Source: Orenia metallireducens
Lineage (GTDB): Bacteria > Bacillota > Halanaerobiia > Halobacteroidales > Halobacteroidaceae
Length of the DNA stretch: 64,000 nucleotides
Assembly (NCBI RefSeq): GCF_003001995.1
Contig: NZ_PVNB01000020.1
Location: 1 to 64,000, forward strand
Direction of reading: 5' to 3'
The position numbers were made by a program, and so were the translations under genes. This document shows positions 48,190 through 55,694 of the stretch, piece after piece. Each line of letters opens with the position of its first letter. Position 1 is the first letter of the stretch. A model generated the notes under the pieces. That model searched no databases. It was not told where the DNA came from and saw nothing but the letters and a program-made list of their open reading frames with translations.

Positions 48190-48969
48190 ATGGAACTAGA
48201 GAAAATAATAACATGGATACTTATTTTTGCACTAATTATGCCCACAATAGTGTTAGTTAGTACAGGTACTGCTTATGCCTTTGGAGGATTAGACTTAGAT
48301 GATAATATTTTAAATATTTTAAAGGCTTTTTTTGCTTTATTCTTTCTGGGGAAGATGGTAGGTGATAAGAGTCCTACTTCAGAGCCTATAACTGATCAAA
48401 CTGATAATTCTGCTATTCAAAATGGCAATGGTGAGCAGAGTAGTAATTCGACATCACAGGAAGAAATTGAGCCAGATAATCAAACCCCTTCAACAGAAAG
48501 TGAAGATGTTACAAAAGATGATGGAGTAGAGATAATCGAGAATGAAGACTGGACAGAGATGAAGGTATATTCATTGAGTAGAGATGAAGAGCTTATGTTA
48601 GATCTTTTGAATAAGGAAAGAATTAAGGAGGGATTAAATCCTCTTAAAATTGATTTTAGATTGGTTCAAGTGGCTAGAGCAAAGAGTCAAAATATGATTG
48701 ATGAAGGTTATTTTAGCCATTTTTCGCCTAATCCTAACTATGGTTCACCCTTTGACATGATGAAAAAATTAGGTATTGATTATTACTTAGCTGGTGAGAA
48801 CATAGCAGGAGCACCTAATGTACAATGGGCACATAATAGTTTGATGGAGAGTCCCAGTCATAAAGATAATATTCTTCATCCTGATTATACCCATATAGGA
48901 ATTGGAATTGTTAATGGTGGACCTTACGGCAAGATGTTTTCTCAAGAATTTGCTGATTTAGTTAATTAA
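48190..48969 (+). CDS. CAP-domain (SCP/YkwD-like) secreted protein
   Basis: A 259-residue protein. A hydrophobic segment at residues 6-30 ends in AYAFGG and is a signal peptide or anchor; a second hydrophobic stretch follows near 38-56. A Ser/Asn/Glu-rich linker spans about 60-115. The C-terminal CAP domain has LLNKERIKEGLNPLK, HFSPNPNYGSPFDMM, GENIAGAP and SPSHKDNILHPDYTHIGIG with the usual His/Glu pairs. CAP proteins of this type occur in spore coats and cell walls of Firmicutes. An extended -10 (TGGTATAAT) lies at 48148-48156. Confidence 0.88.
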   Translation: MELEKIITWILIFALIMPTIVLVSTGTAYAFGGLDLDDNILNILKAFFALFFLGKMVGDKSPTSEPITDQTDNSAIQNGNGEQSSNSTSQEEIEPDNQTPSTESEDVTKDDGVEIIENEDWTEMKVYSLSRDEELMLDLLNKERIKEGLNPLKIDFRLVQVARAKSQNMIDEGYFSHFSPNPNYGSPFDMMKKLGIDYYLAGENIAGAPNVQWAHNSLMESPSHKDNILHPDYTHIGIGIVNGGPYGKMFSQEFADLVN

Positions 48970-48986
48970 TTTTTTGATTTTTATAT

Positions 48987-49026
48987 AAAAAGAGTAGCTT
49001 GCAAACATTTGCAAGCTACTCTTTTT
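48987..49026 (+). terminator. Terminator after the CAP-domain gene
   Basis: Nineteen-base perfect arms (AAAAAGAGTAGCTTGCAAA) form a symmetrical hairpin with A-run and T-run, so it may act in both directions. Confidence 0.92.
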
Positions 49027-49151
49027 ATATTTTACTAAATCTTAAACTCTAATCTATAAAGACGTGTTTAAATTAGATTATAGAATGATAAATCTATACA
49101 TAGCTGAATCTATTATCTATTAGATTTATTTAGTATATAATTTTTATCTTA

Positions 49152-49179
49152 ACATTATTTCAATTTTTTTCATAAAATA
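49152..49179 (+). promoter_or_regulatory. Sigma-K-like promoter before 49254
   Basis: AC, 17 bases, then CATAAAATA, a full match to the CATANNNTA -10 box. It lies 75 bases before the start codon. Confidence 0.6.
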
Positions 49180-49253
49180 TAAGAAAGATAAGCTTTTTAA
49201 TGATTACTGGAATATGAGTTATTACTAAATATTAGAAAGGAGGTTAGTAGTCA

Positions 49254-49442
49254 ATGGGAGGGAATTATCTTATAATCATAATATCTATTATAATTTTATA
49301 TTTTTTCTCTAGATTGTATTTATATTATTTGCTTGAGAGTCTGTATAATAGAAGCTATCTAGCAAAGGAAGAGACTGATATTGATATAGATAAGATTAAA
49401 GATGACTATATTAAATTGTTTGATCAAAAATATCTATCTTAA
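49254..49442 (+). CDS. Small single-membrane-span protein, unknown
   Basis: A 62-residue protein with one membrane helix (about residues 5-28: LIIIISIIILYFFSRLYLYY) and a charged cytosolic tail rich in Asp, Lys and Ile. The ribosome site AGAAAGGAGGT is strong, so I consider it real. I do not recognise a family. It is the first gene after a sigma-K-like promoter at the head of the cysteine-rich cluster. Confidence 0.7.
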   Translation: MGGNYLIIIISIIILYFFSRLYLYYLLESLYNRSYLAKEETDIDIDKIKDDYIKLFDQKYLS

Positions 49443-49519
49443 GTAAGCATTATATGAATATTTTAATAATTATCTCTTAAATTACCTTATATTATATATA
49501 TTTACACTATATTTTATTA

Positions 49520-49547
49520 ACAGATTGGCCGAGGGGGTCATATTATG
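49520..49547 (+). promoter_or_regulatory. Sigma-K-like promoter before 49603
   Basis: AC, 17 bases, then CATATTATG, one base off CATANNNTA. Confidence 0.55.
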
Positions 49548-49602
49548 TACTGTTAAAAGAGAGAAATTTAATTATTTATGATTAATAAGGAGGTATGTAA
49601 GG

Positions 49603-49851
49603 ATGGCGAATACTTGTAGAGATGACTTAAGACGTTTATTGGAGAGGATAAAGGATACTGATGAGCAGGTTGATATTATTATTCAATCAGGAGAGGACTG
49701 CTGCGAATTTACTGGCTGCATCTGTGAGGTTGATGACTGTTTTGTAGTATTAATTGATACTAAGCATGGAACTTGTATTAGAACTTATATCTTGCTTGAT
49801 TGTATCTGTGCCCTTGTTCATCCAGCACAAACTTGTTGCGACGAATATTAA
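49603..49851 (+). CDS. Cysteine-rich LSm/SH3-like small protein, member 1
   Basis: An 82-residue protein with ten cysteines. The family core reads IIIQSGEDCCEFTGCICEVD then DCFVVLID and RTYILLDCICALVHPA. Alternating strands with a central Gly-Cys turn resemble a small LSm- or SH3-like barrel; this is a pattern-level impression. Related proteins follow at 50045, 50499 and 50858 and as domains at 51217 and 52507. No signal peptide is present, so it is made in the cytosol (mother cell if sigma-K applies). A cross-linked coat or crust role is inferred. Confidence 0.8.
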   Translation: MANTCRDDLRRLLERIKDTDEQVDIIIQSGEDCCEFTGCICEVDDCFVVLIDTKHGTCIRTYILLDCICALVHPAQTCCDEY

Positions 49852-49886
49852 GAAGAGATACTTATAAAATTCAATATTTAAGGAAG

Positions 49887-49917
49887 AGAGATAAGAATAT
49901 TCTTATCTCTTTTTTTA
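49887..49917 (+). terminator. Terminator after member 1
   Basis: The 24-base palindrome with AGAGATAAGAAT arms is followed by T7. A nearly identical terminator follows member 2. Confidence 0.9.
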
Positions 49918-49985
49918 ACACATTGCTTTTATTTATCTAACAAATCTCTGTTGTGATGGATAATAATTAAAAAATTATTTTATTA

Positions 49986-50013
49986 ACATATTCTGATATA
50001 GAGCAATAGTATG
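49986..50013 (+). promoter_or_regulatory. Sigma-K-like promoter before 50045
   Basis: AC, 17 bases, then AATAGTATG. The whole block is almost identical to the promoter of member 4 at 50797, which has CATAGTATG. Confidence 0.5.
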
Positions 50014-50044
50014 TATTAACTTTAAATGAAAGGAGGGAAAAAGG

Positions 50045-50350
50045 ATGAGTGAAGAAGTTGAAATTCAAGGATGTGATTCTCGTAGAGGTAATTCTCGCAG
50101 GGGTGGTTCTTGTAGAGATGATTTAGTTAGGTTATTAAATAAAATTAAAGATACTAGTGAAGAAGTAACTATTATTATCCAATCTGGTGAAGGTTGTTGT
50201 GAAATAACAGGATGTATCTGTGAAATTGATGAGTGCTTTGTAGTATTAATTGATAGTAATCATGTATGTGTAAGAAGCTATATTTTATTAGATAAGATCT
50301 GTGCTATAGTCCATCCAGCAAAGGGTTGTAAACACAGACCTAGAGATTAG
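50045..50350 (+). CDS. Cysteine-rich LSm/SH3-like small protein, member 2
   Basis: A 101-residue protein. An N-terminal extension with a duplicated RRGNS/RRGGS stretch precedes the family domain: CRDDLVRLLNKIKDTSEE, IIIQSGEGCCEITGCICEID, CFVVLIDS and RSYILLDKICAIVHPAKGC. Promoter, coding region and end (CKHRPRD) closely match member 4, showing a recent duplication around member 3. The ribosome site is AAAGGAGGG. Confidence 0.8.
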   Translation: MSEEVEIQGCDSRRGNSRRGGSCRDDLVRLLNKIKDTSEEVTIIIQSGEGCCEITGCICEIDECFVVLIDSNHVCVRSYILLDKICAIVHPAKGCKHRPRD

Positions 50351-50407
50351 GTGGATTATTTCTTATTATTAAAAAGAGAAATTGATAAAATCTAATATTT
50401 ACTTTGA

Positions 50408-50439
50408 AGAGATAAGAGTTTCTTATCTCTTCTTTTTTT
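50408..50439 (+). terminator. Terminator after member 2
   Basis: AGAGATAAGA and TCTTATCTCT arms around GTT are followed by TCTTTTTTT. The -35 region of the next promoter starts only two bases later. Confidence 0.88.
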
Positions 50440-50440
50440 A

Positions 50441-50468
50441 ACACATTTAAAGACAGAGTCATACTATA
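50441..50468 (+). promoter_or_regulatory. Sigma-K-like promoter before 50499
   Basis: AC, 17 bases, then CATACTATA, a full match to CATANNNTA. The start codon follows 31 bases later. Confidence 0.65.
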
Positions 50469-50498
50469 TAACAAATAAAGAAGAGGAGGAGGGATATT

Positions 50499-50762
50499 AT
50501 GGAGGAGATTAGATTGGAGGATTGTGGTTCTTGTATTAAGTCATTGAAGAAATTATTGAATAAGATCAAGGATACAAATGAAGAGGTTACTATTATTATC
50601 CAATCAGGAGAGGATTGTTGTGATTTTACAGGATGTATCTGTGAGATTAATGATTGCTTTTTAGTATTAGTAGATGGTGATAATATCTGTGTAAAGACTT
50701 ATATTCTATTAGATAAGATTTGTGCAGTTATTCATCCGGCAAAAGGTTGTCACAGATGCTAA
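50499..50762 (+). CDS. Cysteine-rich LSm/SH3-like small protein, member 3
   Basis: An 87-residue protein with eleven cysteines including a C-terminal CHRC. The N-terminus is shorter than in members 2 and 4 (CGSCIKSLKKLLNKIKDTN), and the core is IIIQSGEDCCDFTGCICEIN, CFLVLVDG and KTYILLDKICAVIHPAKGC. It is more diverged than members 2 and 4 are from each other. Confidence 0.8.
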   Translation: MEEIRLEDCGSCIKSLKKLLNKIKDTNEEVTIIIQSGEDCCDFTGCICEINDCFLVLVDGDNICVKTYILLDKICAVIHPAKGCHRC

Positions 50763-50796
50763 TAGTCATCTAAAGGTTTAGCAATTATTTTTATTA

Positions 50797-50824
50797 ACAT
50801 ATTCTGATATAGAGTCATAGTATG
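50797..50824 (+). promoter_or_regulatory. Sigma-K-like promoter before 50858
   Basis: AC, 17 bases, then CATAGTATG. Nearly the same sequence stands before member 2. Confidence 0.58.
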
Positions 50825-50857
50825 TATTAGTTTTAAATGAAAGGAGGGAGAAGAGAG

Positions 50858-51130
50858 ATGAGTGAAGTTGAAATTCAAGGGTATGATTCTTGTAGAGATG
50901 ATTTAGTTAGATTGTTAAATAAAATTAAAGATACTAATGAAGAAGTAACTATTATTATCCAATCTGGTGAAGGTTGTTGTGAAATAACAGGATGCATCTG
51001 CGAAATCGATGATTGCTTTTTAGTATTAATTGATAGTAATCATGTATGTGTAAGAACTTATATCTTATTAGATAAGATCTGTGCTATAGTTCATCCAGCA
51101 AGAGAGTGTAGACGTAGACCTAGAGATTAG
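50858..51130 (+). CDS. Cysteine-rich LSm/SH3-like small protein, member 4
   Basis: A 90-residue protein, beginning MSEVEIQGYDSCRDDLVRL and ending CRRRPRD. It matches member 2 without the Arg/Gly/Ser insert near the N-terminus. ATG 50858 is ten bases behind AAAGGAGG; the ATG at 50837 precedes that site. A long hairpin at 51140-51190 separates it from the next gene, which lacks a clear promoter of its own, so partial read-through is likely. Confidence 0.8.
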   Translation: MSEVEIQGYDSCRDDLVRLLNKIKDTNEEVTIIIQSGEGCCEITGCICEIDDCFLVLIDSNHVCVRTYILLDKICAIVHPARECRRRPRD

Positions 51131-51139
51131 ATAAATTGT

Positions 51140-51192
51140 TGTTAATATTAATCGGTTGGATAGCTTAAATTATCCAGCTGATTAATATTAAA
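51140..51192 (+). terminator. Long hairpin between member 4 and the 286-residue gene
   Basis: TTAATATTAATC and GATTAATATTAA form the outer stem and GGATA/TATCC the inner stem. There is no strong T-run, so it may be an attenuator or processing hairpin. Confidence 0.55.
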
Positions 51193-51216
51193 ATTTATTA
51201 GGAAGGAGGTCTAAAG

Positions 51217-52077
51217 ATGATAGATAGTGATTATGACTTGGAGCTGCTAGAACCGTTATTAGAAGAGCTGATAAATGAATTATTAAATCAGAAGAATCCA
51301 ATGGTAAGTAATCCTCCTACTCCTTCATTAAATGATTTCTCTCAGTTTGATATTTCCAATATTGATATTAGTGAGAAGGAGCTTGATAAATTATTAGACA
51401 TATTAAAAGAGATAAATTTGAAGTTGGAAGCTCAAGAAGCTAGAGAAAGGACAGGGGGTGAAAGAAGGGTGTCTAAAAGAGGAAGAAGTCAAGAAAACGA
51501 ATTTGAAAGAGAGTTAATACATAATTTAAAAGAAGAATTGAAAGCAGAGTTGAAAAATGAATTAAGAGAGGAGTTACTTAAGCAGAAAGAAGATGATATA
51601 TTTATTAATAATTATAATAATAGTGGTGATTCTTATATTTTTAAAGATGAGTTGGCTAAACATGCAGAGAACTTTGATTTTGTAGAATTAACTGTGATTA
51701 GTGGCTCAGACTGCTGTAAGATAGTTGGTATTTTATGCGAAGTTTATAGTGATTTTATAGTTTTAATAACTGAAGATAATAGTCGGATTAAGATATCAAT
51801 AAGTAAGATAGTATCAGTCAGATTGCGTAATGATGGAGGAAGACGAAATAGATATAGTGAAGATGATGATAATCTAGATTATGAGGTTAATAGCATCAAA
51901 TCAGATGATAACTTCTCTTCTAAAGAAGAGAATAAAGACAAGGAGATAGCAGCTAAAAAAGAAGAAGATTTAGCTGATAGTAGTTCAATAGAGGAGGAGC
52001 AAGAGGTAGAGGATGATGATATAGATTCAGATTCTGGGCAGAAATCTGAAATGGAAAGAAAATTAAAAGTCTTATAA
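51217..52077 (+). CDS. Large protein with coiled coil and a cysteine-poor copy of the LSm-like domain
   Basis: A 286-residue protein. An acidic Leu-rich N-terminus (about 1-75) leads to a basic patch RRVSKRGRSQ near 86. A coiled coil of ELKAELKNELREELLKQK type spans about 95-130, followed by a short INNYNNSGDS segment. The family domain (about 150-205) reads VISGSDCCKIVGILCEVYSDFIVLI, keeping CC and one further Cys. A highly acidic tail follows. It could be a scaffold joining the small cysteine-rich proteins. No signal peptide. The ribosome site GGAAGGAGG is strong. Confidence 0.72.
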   Translation: MIDSDYDLELLEPLLEELINELLNQKNPMVSNPPTPSLNDFSQFDISNIDISEKELDKLLDILKEINLKLEAQEARERTGGERRVSKRGRSQENEFERELIHNLKEELKAELKNELREELLKQKEDDIFINNYNNSGDSYIFKDELAKHAENFDFVELTVISGSDCCKIVGILCEVYSDFIVLITEDNSRIKISISKIVSVRLRNDGGRRNRYSEDDDNLDYEVNSIKSDDNFSSKEENKDKEIAAKKEEDLADSSSIEEEQEVEDDDIDSDSGQKSEMERKLKVL

Positions 52078-52090
52078 GAAAGGTTATTTT

Positions 52091-52128
52091 TAGAGAGATG
52101 TTAAAAGCAACTCTCTTTTTTTTGGTTA
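52091..52128 (+). terminator. Terminator after the 286-residue gene
   Basis: GAGAGATGTT and AACTCTC arms with a run of eight T behind. Confidence 0.75.
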
Positions 52129-52224
52129 TAAAGAATTGGATCAAGATTTCATATTGTGAATTATGAATAAATTTGTAATTTCATTATATTCTATATTTTT
52201 CAATTGTAAATTAGAGTTTAATAG

Positions 52225-52360
52225 GTATATTGCGACACTTTTTGAGTTTAAGTATAAGATTAAGTATAAGTCTAAGGATAGTTTAAGCAGTGTTTTTATG
52301 ATTTACTCAAACTTAATCTTAGCCTTATACTTAGTTGCAAAGTGTCGTAATATCTCTCTA
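52225..52360. repeat. MITE-like hairpin element, copy B
   Basis: 135 of 136 bases match copy A at 46765-46900. The ends ATATTGCGACACTTT and AAAGTGTCGTAATAT are inverted. The short reading frame across it (52163-52363) has no ribosome site and is not a gene. Confidence 0.9.
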
Positions 52361-52454
52361 TAAGGTCACACTAAAAGTTTATCATAAAGCTTACTAACTA
52401 TAAGACTATAGTTGTAATTATTTAAAAGAGATATTTTGGTTTCTTATTCTATTC

Positions 52455-52482
52455 ACAAATTATTGGGGTATTTCGTATTATA
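52455..52482 (+). promoter_or_regulatory. Sigma-K-like promoter before 52507
   Basis: AC, 17 bases, then CGTATTATA, one base off CATANNNTA. Confidence 0.5.
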
Positions 52483-52506
52483 ACTTAGGAAAGGAGGGTT
52501 GAATAG

Positions 52507-53352
52507 ATGAGTGGATTGATTGAAGGAAGTTATTGTAGTAAAGGACTGATAGAGCTGTTAGAGGATTTAAAGGTTGAAGCTGAGTTAGTTAGTATTATCA
52601 TTCAAGCTGGTGGAGGGTGCTGTAGGCATAGAGGATGTATCTGTGAGATAATTGATTGTGCCACAGTTGTATTGGTAGATGATAGAGTTAAAGGTAAAGG
52701 AAGATGTGAAAGAACCTATATACCAATTGATTGTATATGTGCTATTGTAGTTTTTGAAGAGGGTAAAAGGATGGGATATGAAGCTAGAGATGATTTAGAT
52801 AATTATAGCTTTCAAGATACAGATGAATTAAATAGAAAAGATAAAGTTGATACTCCACAAGAGGCAGCTTATGATGAAGATTATCAATATTATAATGAAG
52901 AGCCAGCTAATATTGGATGTAATGTATATGGATACGGAAGAAAGATCAGGATTAATGTAATGGGAAAAAGAACACTTTTATCGGTCAGTAAGGTCAATAT
53001 AACGGAGTTATCTATGGTAGTTCATGGTGAAAGGACCGATAATGAGAACTTCATTTATTACTTCCATAAAGATAATGTAGGAGAAAAGACCATAGAGCTA
53101 TTATTATCTCCGTCATCTGTAGGTAAAATTGATGATGTTATCTATAATGAGCAAATAGAAGAAGCTAAGATTATTGGTACTGCTCTTTTATATATCAATG
53201 AAGAAGATAGAGGAGAGTGTGAGTTTGAATTATCTGTAAAAGAAGATATGGCTACAATGAATATAATCTGTGATGGAGAGGAAGTAGAGAGCCATACAGA
53301 ACAACTGACTGGAGTCTGTAGCCCTGAACCTTTTAGTATTCAAATCTTTTGA
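52507..53352 (+). CDS. Two-domain protein with N-terminal cysteine-rich LSm-like domain
   Basis: A 281-residue protein. Residues 1-85 are a diverged family domain: CSKGLIELLEDLKVEAELV, IIIQAGGGCCRHRGCICEII, and RTYIPIDCICAIVVF. An acidic Tyr/Asp linker follows. From about 135 a beta-rich domain of roughly 145 residues (IRINVMGKRTLLSVSKVNIT ... GECEFELSVKED) has no family I can name. No signal peptide. It may anchor the cysteine-rich layer to another component. Confidence 0.75.
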   Translation: MSGLIEGSYCSKGLIELLEDLKVEAELVSIIIQAGGGCCRHRGCICEIIDCATVVLVDDRVKGKGRCERTYIPIDCICAIVVFEEGKRMGYEARDDLDNYSFQDTDELNRKDKVDTPQEAAYDEDYQYYNEEPANIGCNVYGYGRKIRINVMGKRTLLSVSKVNITELSMVVHGERTDNENFIYYFHKDNVGEKTIELLLSPSSVGKIDDVIYNEQIEEAKIIGTALLYINEEDRGECEFELSVKEDMATMNIICDGEEVESHTEQLTGVCSPEPFSIQIF

Positions 53353-53384
53353 TTAGCTCAATAATTGAATCTCTGTTTTATTTT

Positions 53385-53428
53385 AACTTAATTAAAATAT
53401 AATTATATTTTAATTAAGTTTTCTTTTT
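53385..53428 (+). terminator. Terminator after 53352
   Basis: A perfect palindrome with arm AACTTAATTAAAATAT is followed by TTCTTTTT. Confidence 0.88.
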
Positions 53429-53466
53429 GCCTGTAGCTTAAAATTAAAAAAATTTTATTCTTTGTA

Positions 53467-53493
53467 ACACTTTTTTCCTTAATGCATAATATA
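53467..53493 (+). promoter_or_regulatory. Sigma-K-like promoter before 53522
   Basis: AC, 16 bases, then CATAATATA, a full match to CATANNNTA. Confidence 0.62.
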
Positions 53494-53521
53494 TACCAAA
53501 TAATAAAAAGGAGGAATGTTA

Positions 53522-54553
53522 ATGAGTCCGATTGATATTGACATTGATTTAGATACTTTAATTGCAGCGATATCAGAGTCTGTAGCTGAATCCGTAGCAG
53601 CAGCCTTAGCAGCAGCAGATGCAGCAGCAGATGCAGACGTAGAAGCAGATACAGAGGTGGAATTAGATGCCGATACAGACGTGGATGCAGATGTAGGGTT
53701 GGATGCTGATGCAGACGTGGACGCAGATGTAGGGTTAGATGCTGATGCAGACGTAGATGCAGATGTAGGGTTAGATGCTGATGCAGACGTAGATGCAGAT
53801 GTAGGGTTAGATGCTGATGCAGATATAGATGCTAATGTAGATGCTAATGCAGACGTAGATGCTGAGGTAGAAGTAGAAGCAGAAAGTGAGAGTGAATCTG
53901 AGTCAGAAGCTGAAGCAGAAAGTGAGAGTGAATCTGAGTCAGAAGCTGAAGCAGAAAGTGAGAGTGAGTCTGAATCAGAAGCAGATAGTGAAAGTGATTC
54001 AGAATCTGATGCTGATAGTGATTCAGATAGTGATGCTTGTGCTGATGCTCATTCAGATAGTGATTCCGATAGTGATTCTTGTTCTGATAGTGATGCCGAT
54101 GCCGATGCTGATGCCGATGCTGATGCCAGAGGCATAGGAGTAGGAATTGGAGTAGCTGAAGCAGAAAGTGAAAGTGAGTCTGAATCAGAATCTGAAGCAG
54201 AAAGTGAAAGTGAAAGTGAATCAGAGTCAGAAGCAGAAAGTGAAAGTGAAAGTGAAAGTGAATCAGAGTCAGAAGCAGAAAGTGAAAGTGAAAGTGAATC
54301 AGAGTCAGAAGCAGATGCAGATGCAGATAGTGAGAGTGATTCAGATGCAAATGCTGACTCCAATTCTACAGCTACAGCTACAGCTGAAGTTGAAGGTCCT
54401 GGAGACTGTGAACAAACTGCTCAAATTAACCAATCTAATAAACAACCACAAGCTTGTGTAAATACTGATGGAAATGTAACTATAAATCAAGCTAATGAAG
54501 AGATTGAGCAAGAGAATGAAGTTGAAGATTATGAGGATGATGAAGAAGTTTGA
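53522..54553 (+). CDS. Acidic Asp/Ala and Ser/Glu repeat protein with INQS C-terminus
   Basis: A 343-residue, extremely acidic protein. After about 50 residues come four 12-residue repeats of [12 protein letters not shown] type, then blocks of [12 protein letters not shown] type, an SD-rich stretch with single Cys residues, a short [13 protein letters not shown] break near 203, and further SE blocks. The C-terminus (about 290-343) differs: it has two Cys and the motif [11 protein letters not shown] ... [10 protein letters not shown], shared with the next gene. No signal peptide. Repeat proteins of this kind often form extended, hydrated surface layers; that role is inferred. ATG 53522 follows AAAAGGAGG; ATG 53516 is too close. 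Confidence 0.8.
   Translation: MSPIDIDIDLDTLIAAISESVAESVAAALAAADAAADADVEADTEVELDADTDVDADVGLDADADVDADVGLDADADVDADVGLDADADVDADVGLDADADIDANVDANADVDAEVEVEAESESESESEAEAESESESESEAEAESESESESEADSESDSESDADSDSDSDACADAHSDSDSDSDSCSDSDADADADADADARGIGVGIGVAEAESESESESESEAESESESESESEAESESESESESESEAESESESESESEADADADSESDSDANADSNSTATATAEVEGPGDCEQTAQINQSNKQPQACVNTDGNVTINQANEEIEQENEVEDYEDDEEV
53675..53818 (+). repeat. Four tandem 36-base in-frame repeats
   Basis: Four copies of a 36-base unit lie at 53675, 53711, 53747 and 53783, each encoding a [12 protein letters not shown]-type block. Copies 3 and 4 are identical at the DNA level, showing recent expansion. Confidence 0.9.
53879..54330 (+). repeat. Ser/Glu-coding repeat array
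   Basis: 36-base units starting GCAGAAAGTGAGAGTGAATC repeat at 53879, 53915 and partly 53951. After an Asp/Ser stretch, related units resume at about 54158. All are in frame. Antisense and shifted open frames across the array are low-complexity shadows. Confidence 0.85.
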
Positions 54554-54581
54554 TAAGAAATGATAATATAACTTCATACTT

Positions 54582-54624
54582 CAATAGGAGGTTTGGCCTA
54601 ATTAGGTCAAACCTCTATTTAATA
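54582..54624 (+). terminator. Terminator after the repeat protein
   Basis: AGGTTTGGCCT and AGGTCAAACCT arms (one wobble) surround AATT and are followed by CTATTTAAT. Confidence 0.7.
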
Positions 54625-54684
54625 ATATGAAAGATTTTTTAAGTTGATTTTATATTCGGATTTAGTTATTGTCTGCTTTAAGTA

Positions 54685-54712
54685 ACAGAATTTGAATTCG
54701 ATTCATAATATG
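54685..54712 (+). promoter_or_regulatory. Sigma-K-like promoter before 54833
   Basis: AC, 17 bases, then CATAATATG. The distance to the start codon is about 120 bases, longer than for the others. Confidence 0.5.
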
Positions 54713-54832
54713 TATAGATGATAAATTAGGAATTTAATAGATGTTTTAAAATATTTGGAATTATAATTATATTTTCATACTTAAGTTCAATTTGGTAGAT
54801 TAAGGGTTTTGTATTAAGAGGGAGGGATTAAG

Positions 54833-55180
54833 ATGATTTCAAATAAAGAAGGAGAGAAAGATAGGCTACTGAAATGGTGTATTGGTGGAGACATTAATCA
54901 AAGTCAGAGCTGCAATGTAGATGTTAAACAGCCTAATAATAATGTGATCTGTTCTAATGATACTGAGACTAATCAAATTGTTTCTGAAGCTAATGAAGAA
55001 ATTAGAGAAGAAGTAAATAAAGAGGATGAACAGCTTAATTTAAAGAAGAATAAGAATTCTTCTGGAGGCAAGATAAATCAGAGTGCTAACTGTATACAAA
55101 AAGTGGAACAACCTGAGAGTAATGTCTACAATGCAGATTCTAGCACTATTAGACAAAATAATAAAGGCAAAAGAAAGTAG
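54833..55180 (+). CDS. Small INQS-motif protein
   Basis: A 115-residue hydrophilic protein. Two copies of one motif are seen: DINQSQSCNVDVKQPNNNV near residue 19 and KINQSANCIQKVEQPESNV near 81. Between them is EANEEIREEVN, which matches the ANEEIEQEN end of the upstream repeat protein. The Asn/Gln spacing recalls beta-solenoid amyloid repeats such as curlin, but this is only a pattern-level likeness. I know no family for it. Ribosome site GAGGGAGGG. Confidence 0.72.
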   Translation: MISNKEGEKDRLLKWCIGGDINQSQSCNVDVKQPNNNVICSNDTETNQIVSEANEEIREEVNKEDEQLNLKKNKNSSGGKINQSANCIQKVEQPESNVYNADSSTIRQNNKGKRK

Positions 55181-55223
55181 CCCTATTTTTGAATAACTTT
55201 AGGTGATTAAAAGGAGGTTTAGT

Positions 55224-55511
55224 ATGGACAAAGATGATATTAACTGTTTAATCAAAGATATAACCCAAGAGAACAATTCAGATATATCGGTTAATCAGAA
55301 GAATATTATTATAATATATTGTGATTCTTCATCTGCAGGAATTTTAAATTTGAATTCTTTACAAGAGATTTTAGGAGAGGATTTTAATTTAGAGGTAGAT
55401 GAGAAAGGAGAGGTTAGATTAAATAATGAGAGGATGGAGGTCAAAGATTTTAAAGATGGCTCTAAGGCATTATTCTTAGGAACTGAGGAGATTAAGACTG
55501 ACAAAGATTAG
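55224..55511 (+). CDS. Small acidic protein, unknown
   Basis: A 95-residue protein with a central hydrophobic strand (NIIIIYCDSSSAGIL) and an acidic C-terminal half. It follows the INQS gene by 43 bases with a good AAAAGGAGG site, so they are probably one operon. ATG 55224 is used. The TTG-type extension upstream precedes the ribosome site. I recognise no family. Confidence 0.68.
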   Translation: MDKDDINCLIKDITQENNSDISVNQKNIIIIYCDSSSAGILNLNSLQEILGEDFNLEVDEKGEVRLNNERMEVKDFKDGSKALFLGTEEIKTDKD

Positions 55512-55548
55512 TTGCTTAAATATATTTGAATTTAATCATTATTTTATT

Positions 55549-55584
55549 AAACCTTCGGATTTGTCTGAAGGTTTTTATTTTTGA
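55549..55584 (+). terminator. Terminator after 55511
   Basis: AAACCTTC and GAAGGTTT arms are followed by TTATTTTT. Confidence 0.85.
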
Positions 55585-55628
55585 TCTTTAAATATTATAT
55601 TATTTCCCAAGTTTAAGAAATAATATTA

Positions 55629-55656
55629 ACACATTGGTATTATTTGTCATAAAATA
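55629..55656 (+). promoter_or_regulatory. Sigma-K-like promoter before 55695
   Basis: AC, 17 bases, then CATAAAATA, a full match to CATANNNTA. Confidence 0.62.
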
Positions 55657-55694
55657 AAGTAGAAGTCAATCAATATAGAAGGGGGGAGAGCTGT

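Noticed and set aside
46765-52360. CRISPR array
   Set aside because: The two near-identical elements are 5.4 kb apart, long and palindromic, with no regular short repeats and spacers and no cas genes.
52163-52363. 66-codon forward frame
   Set aside because: It runs across the non-coding hairpin element copy B and has no ribosome site.
53844-54363. Several open frames on both strands within the repeat gene
   Set aside because: They are low-complexity shadows (His/Leu- or Ser/Ala-rich) of the in-frame 36-base repeats.
53522-54553. RTX-type calcium-binding repeats
   Set aside because: The units lack the GGxGxDxLx pattern; Asp/Ala spacing is different.
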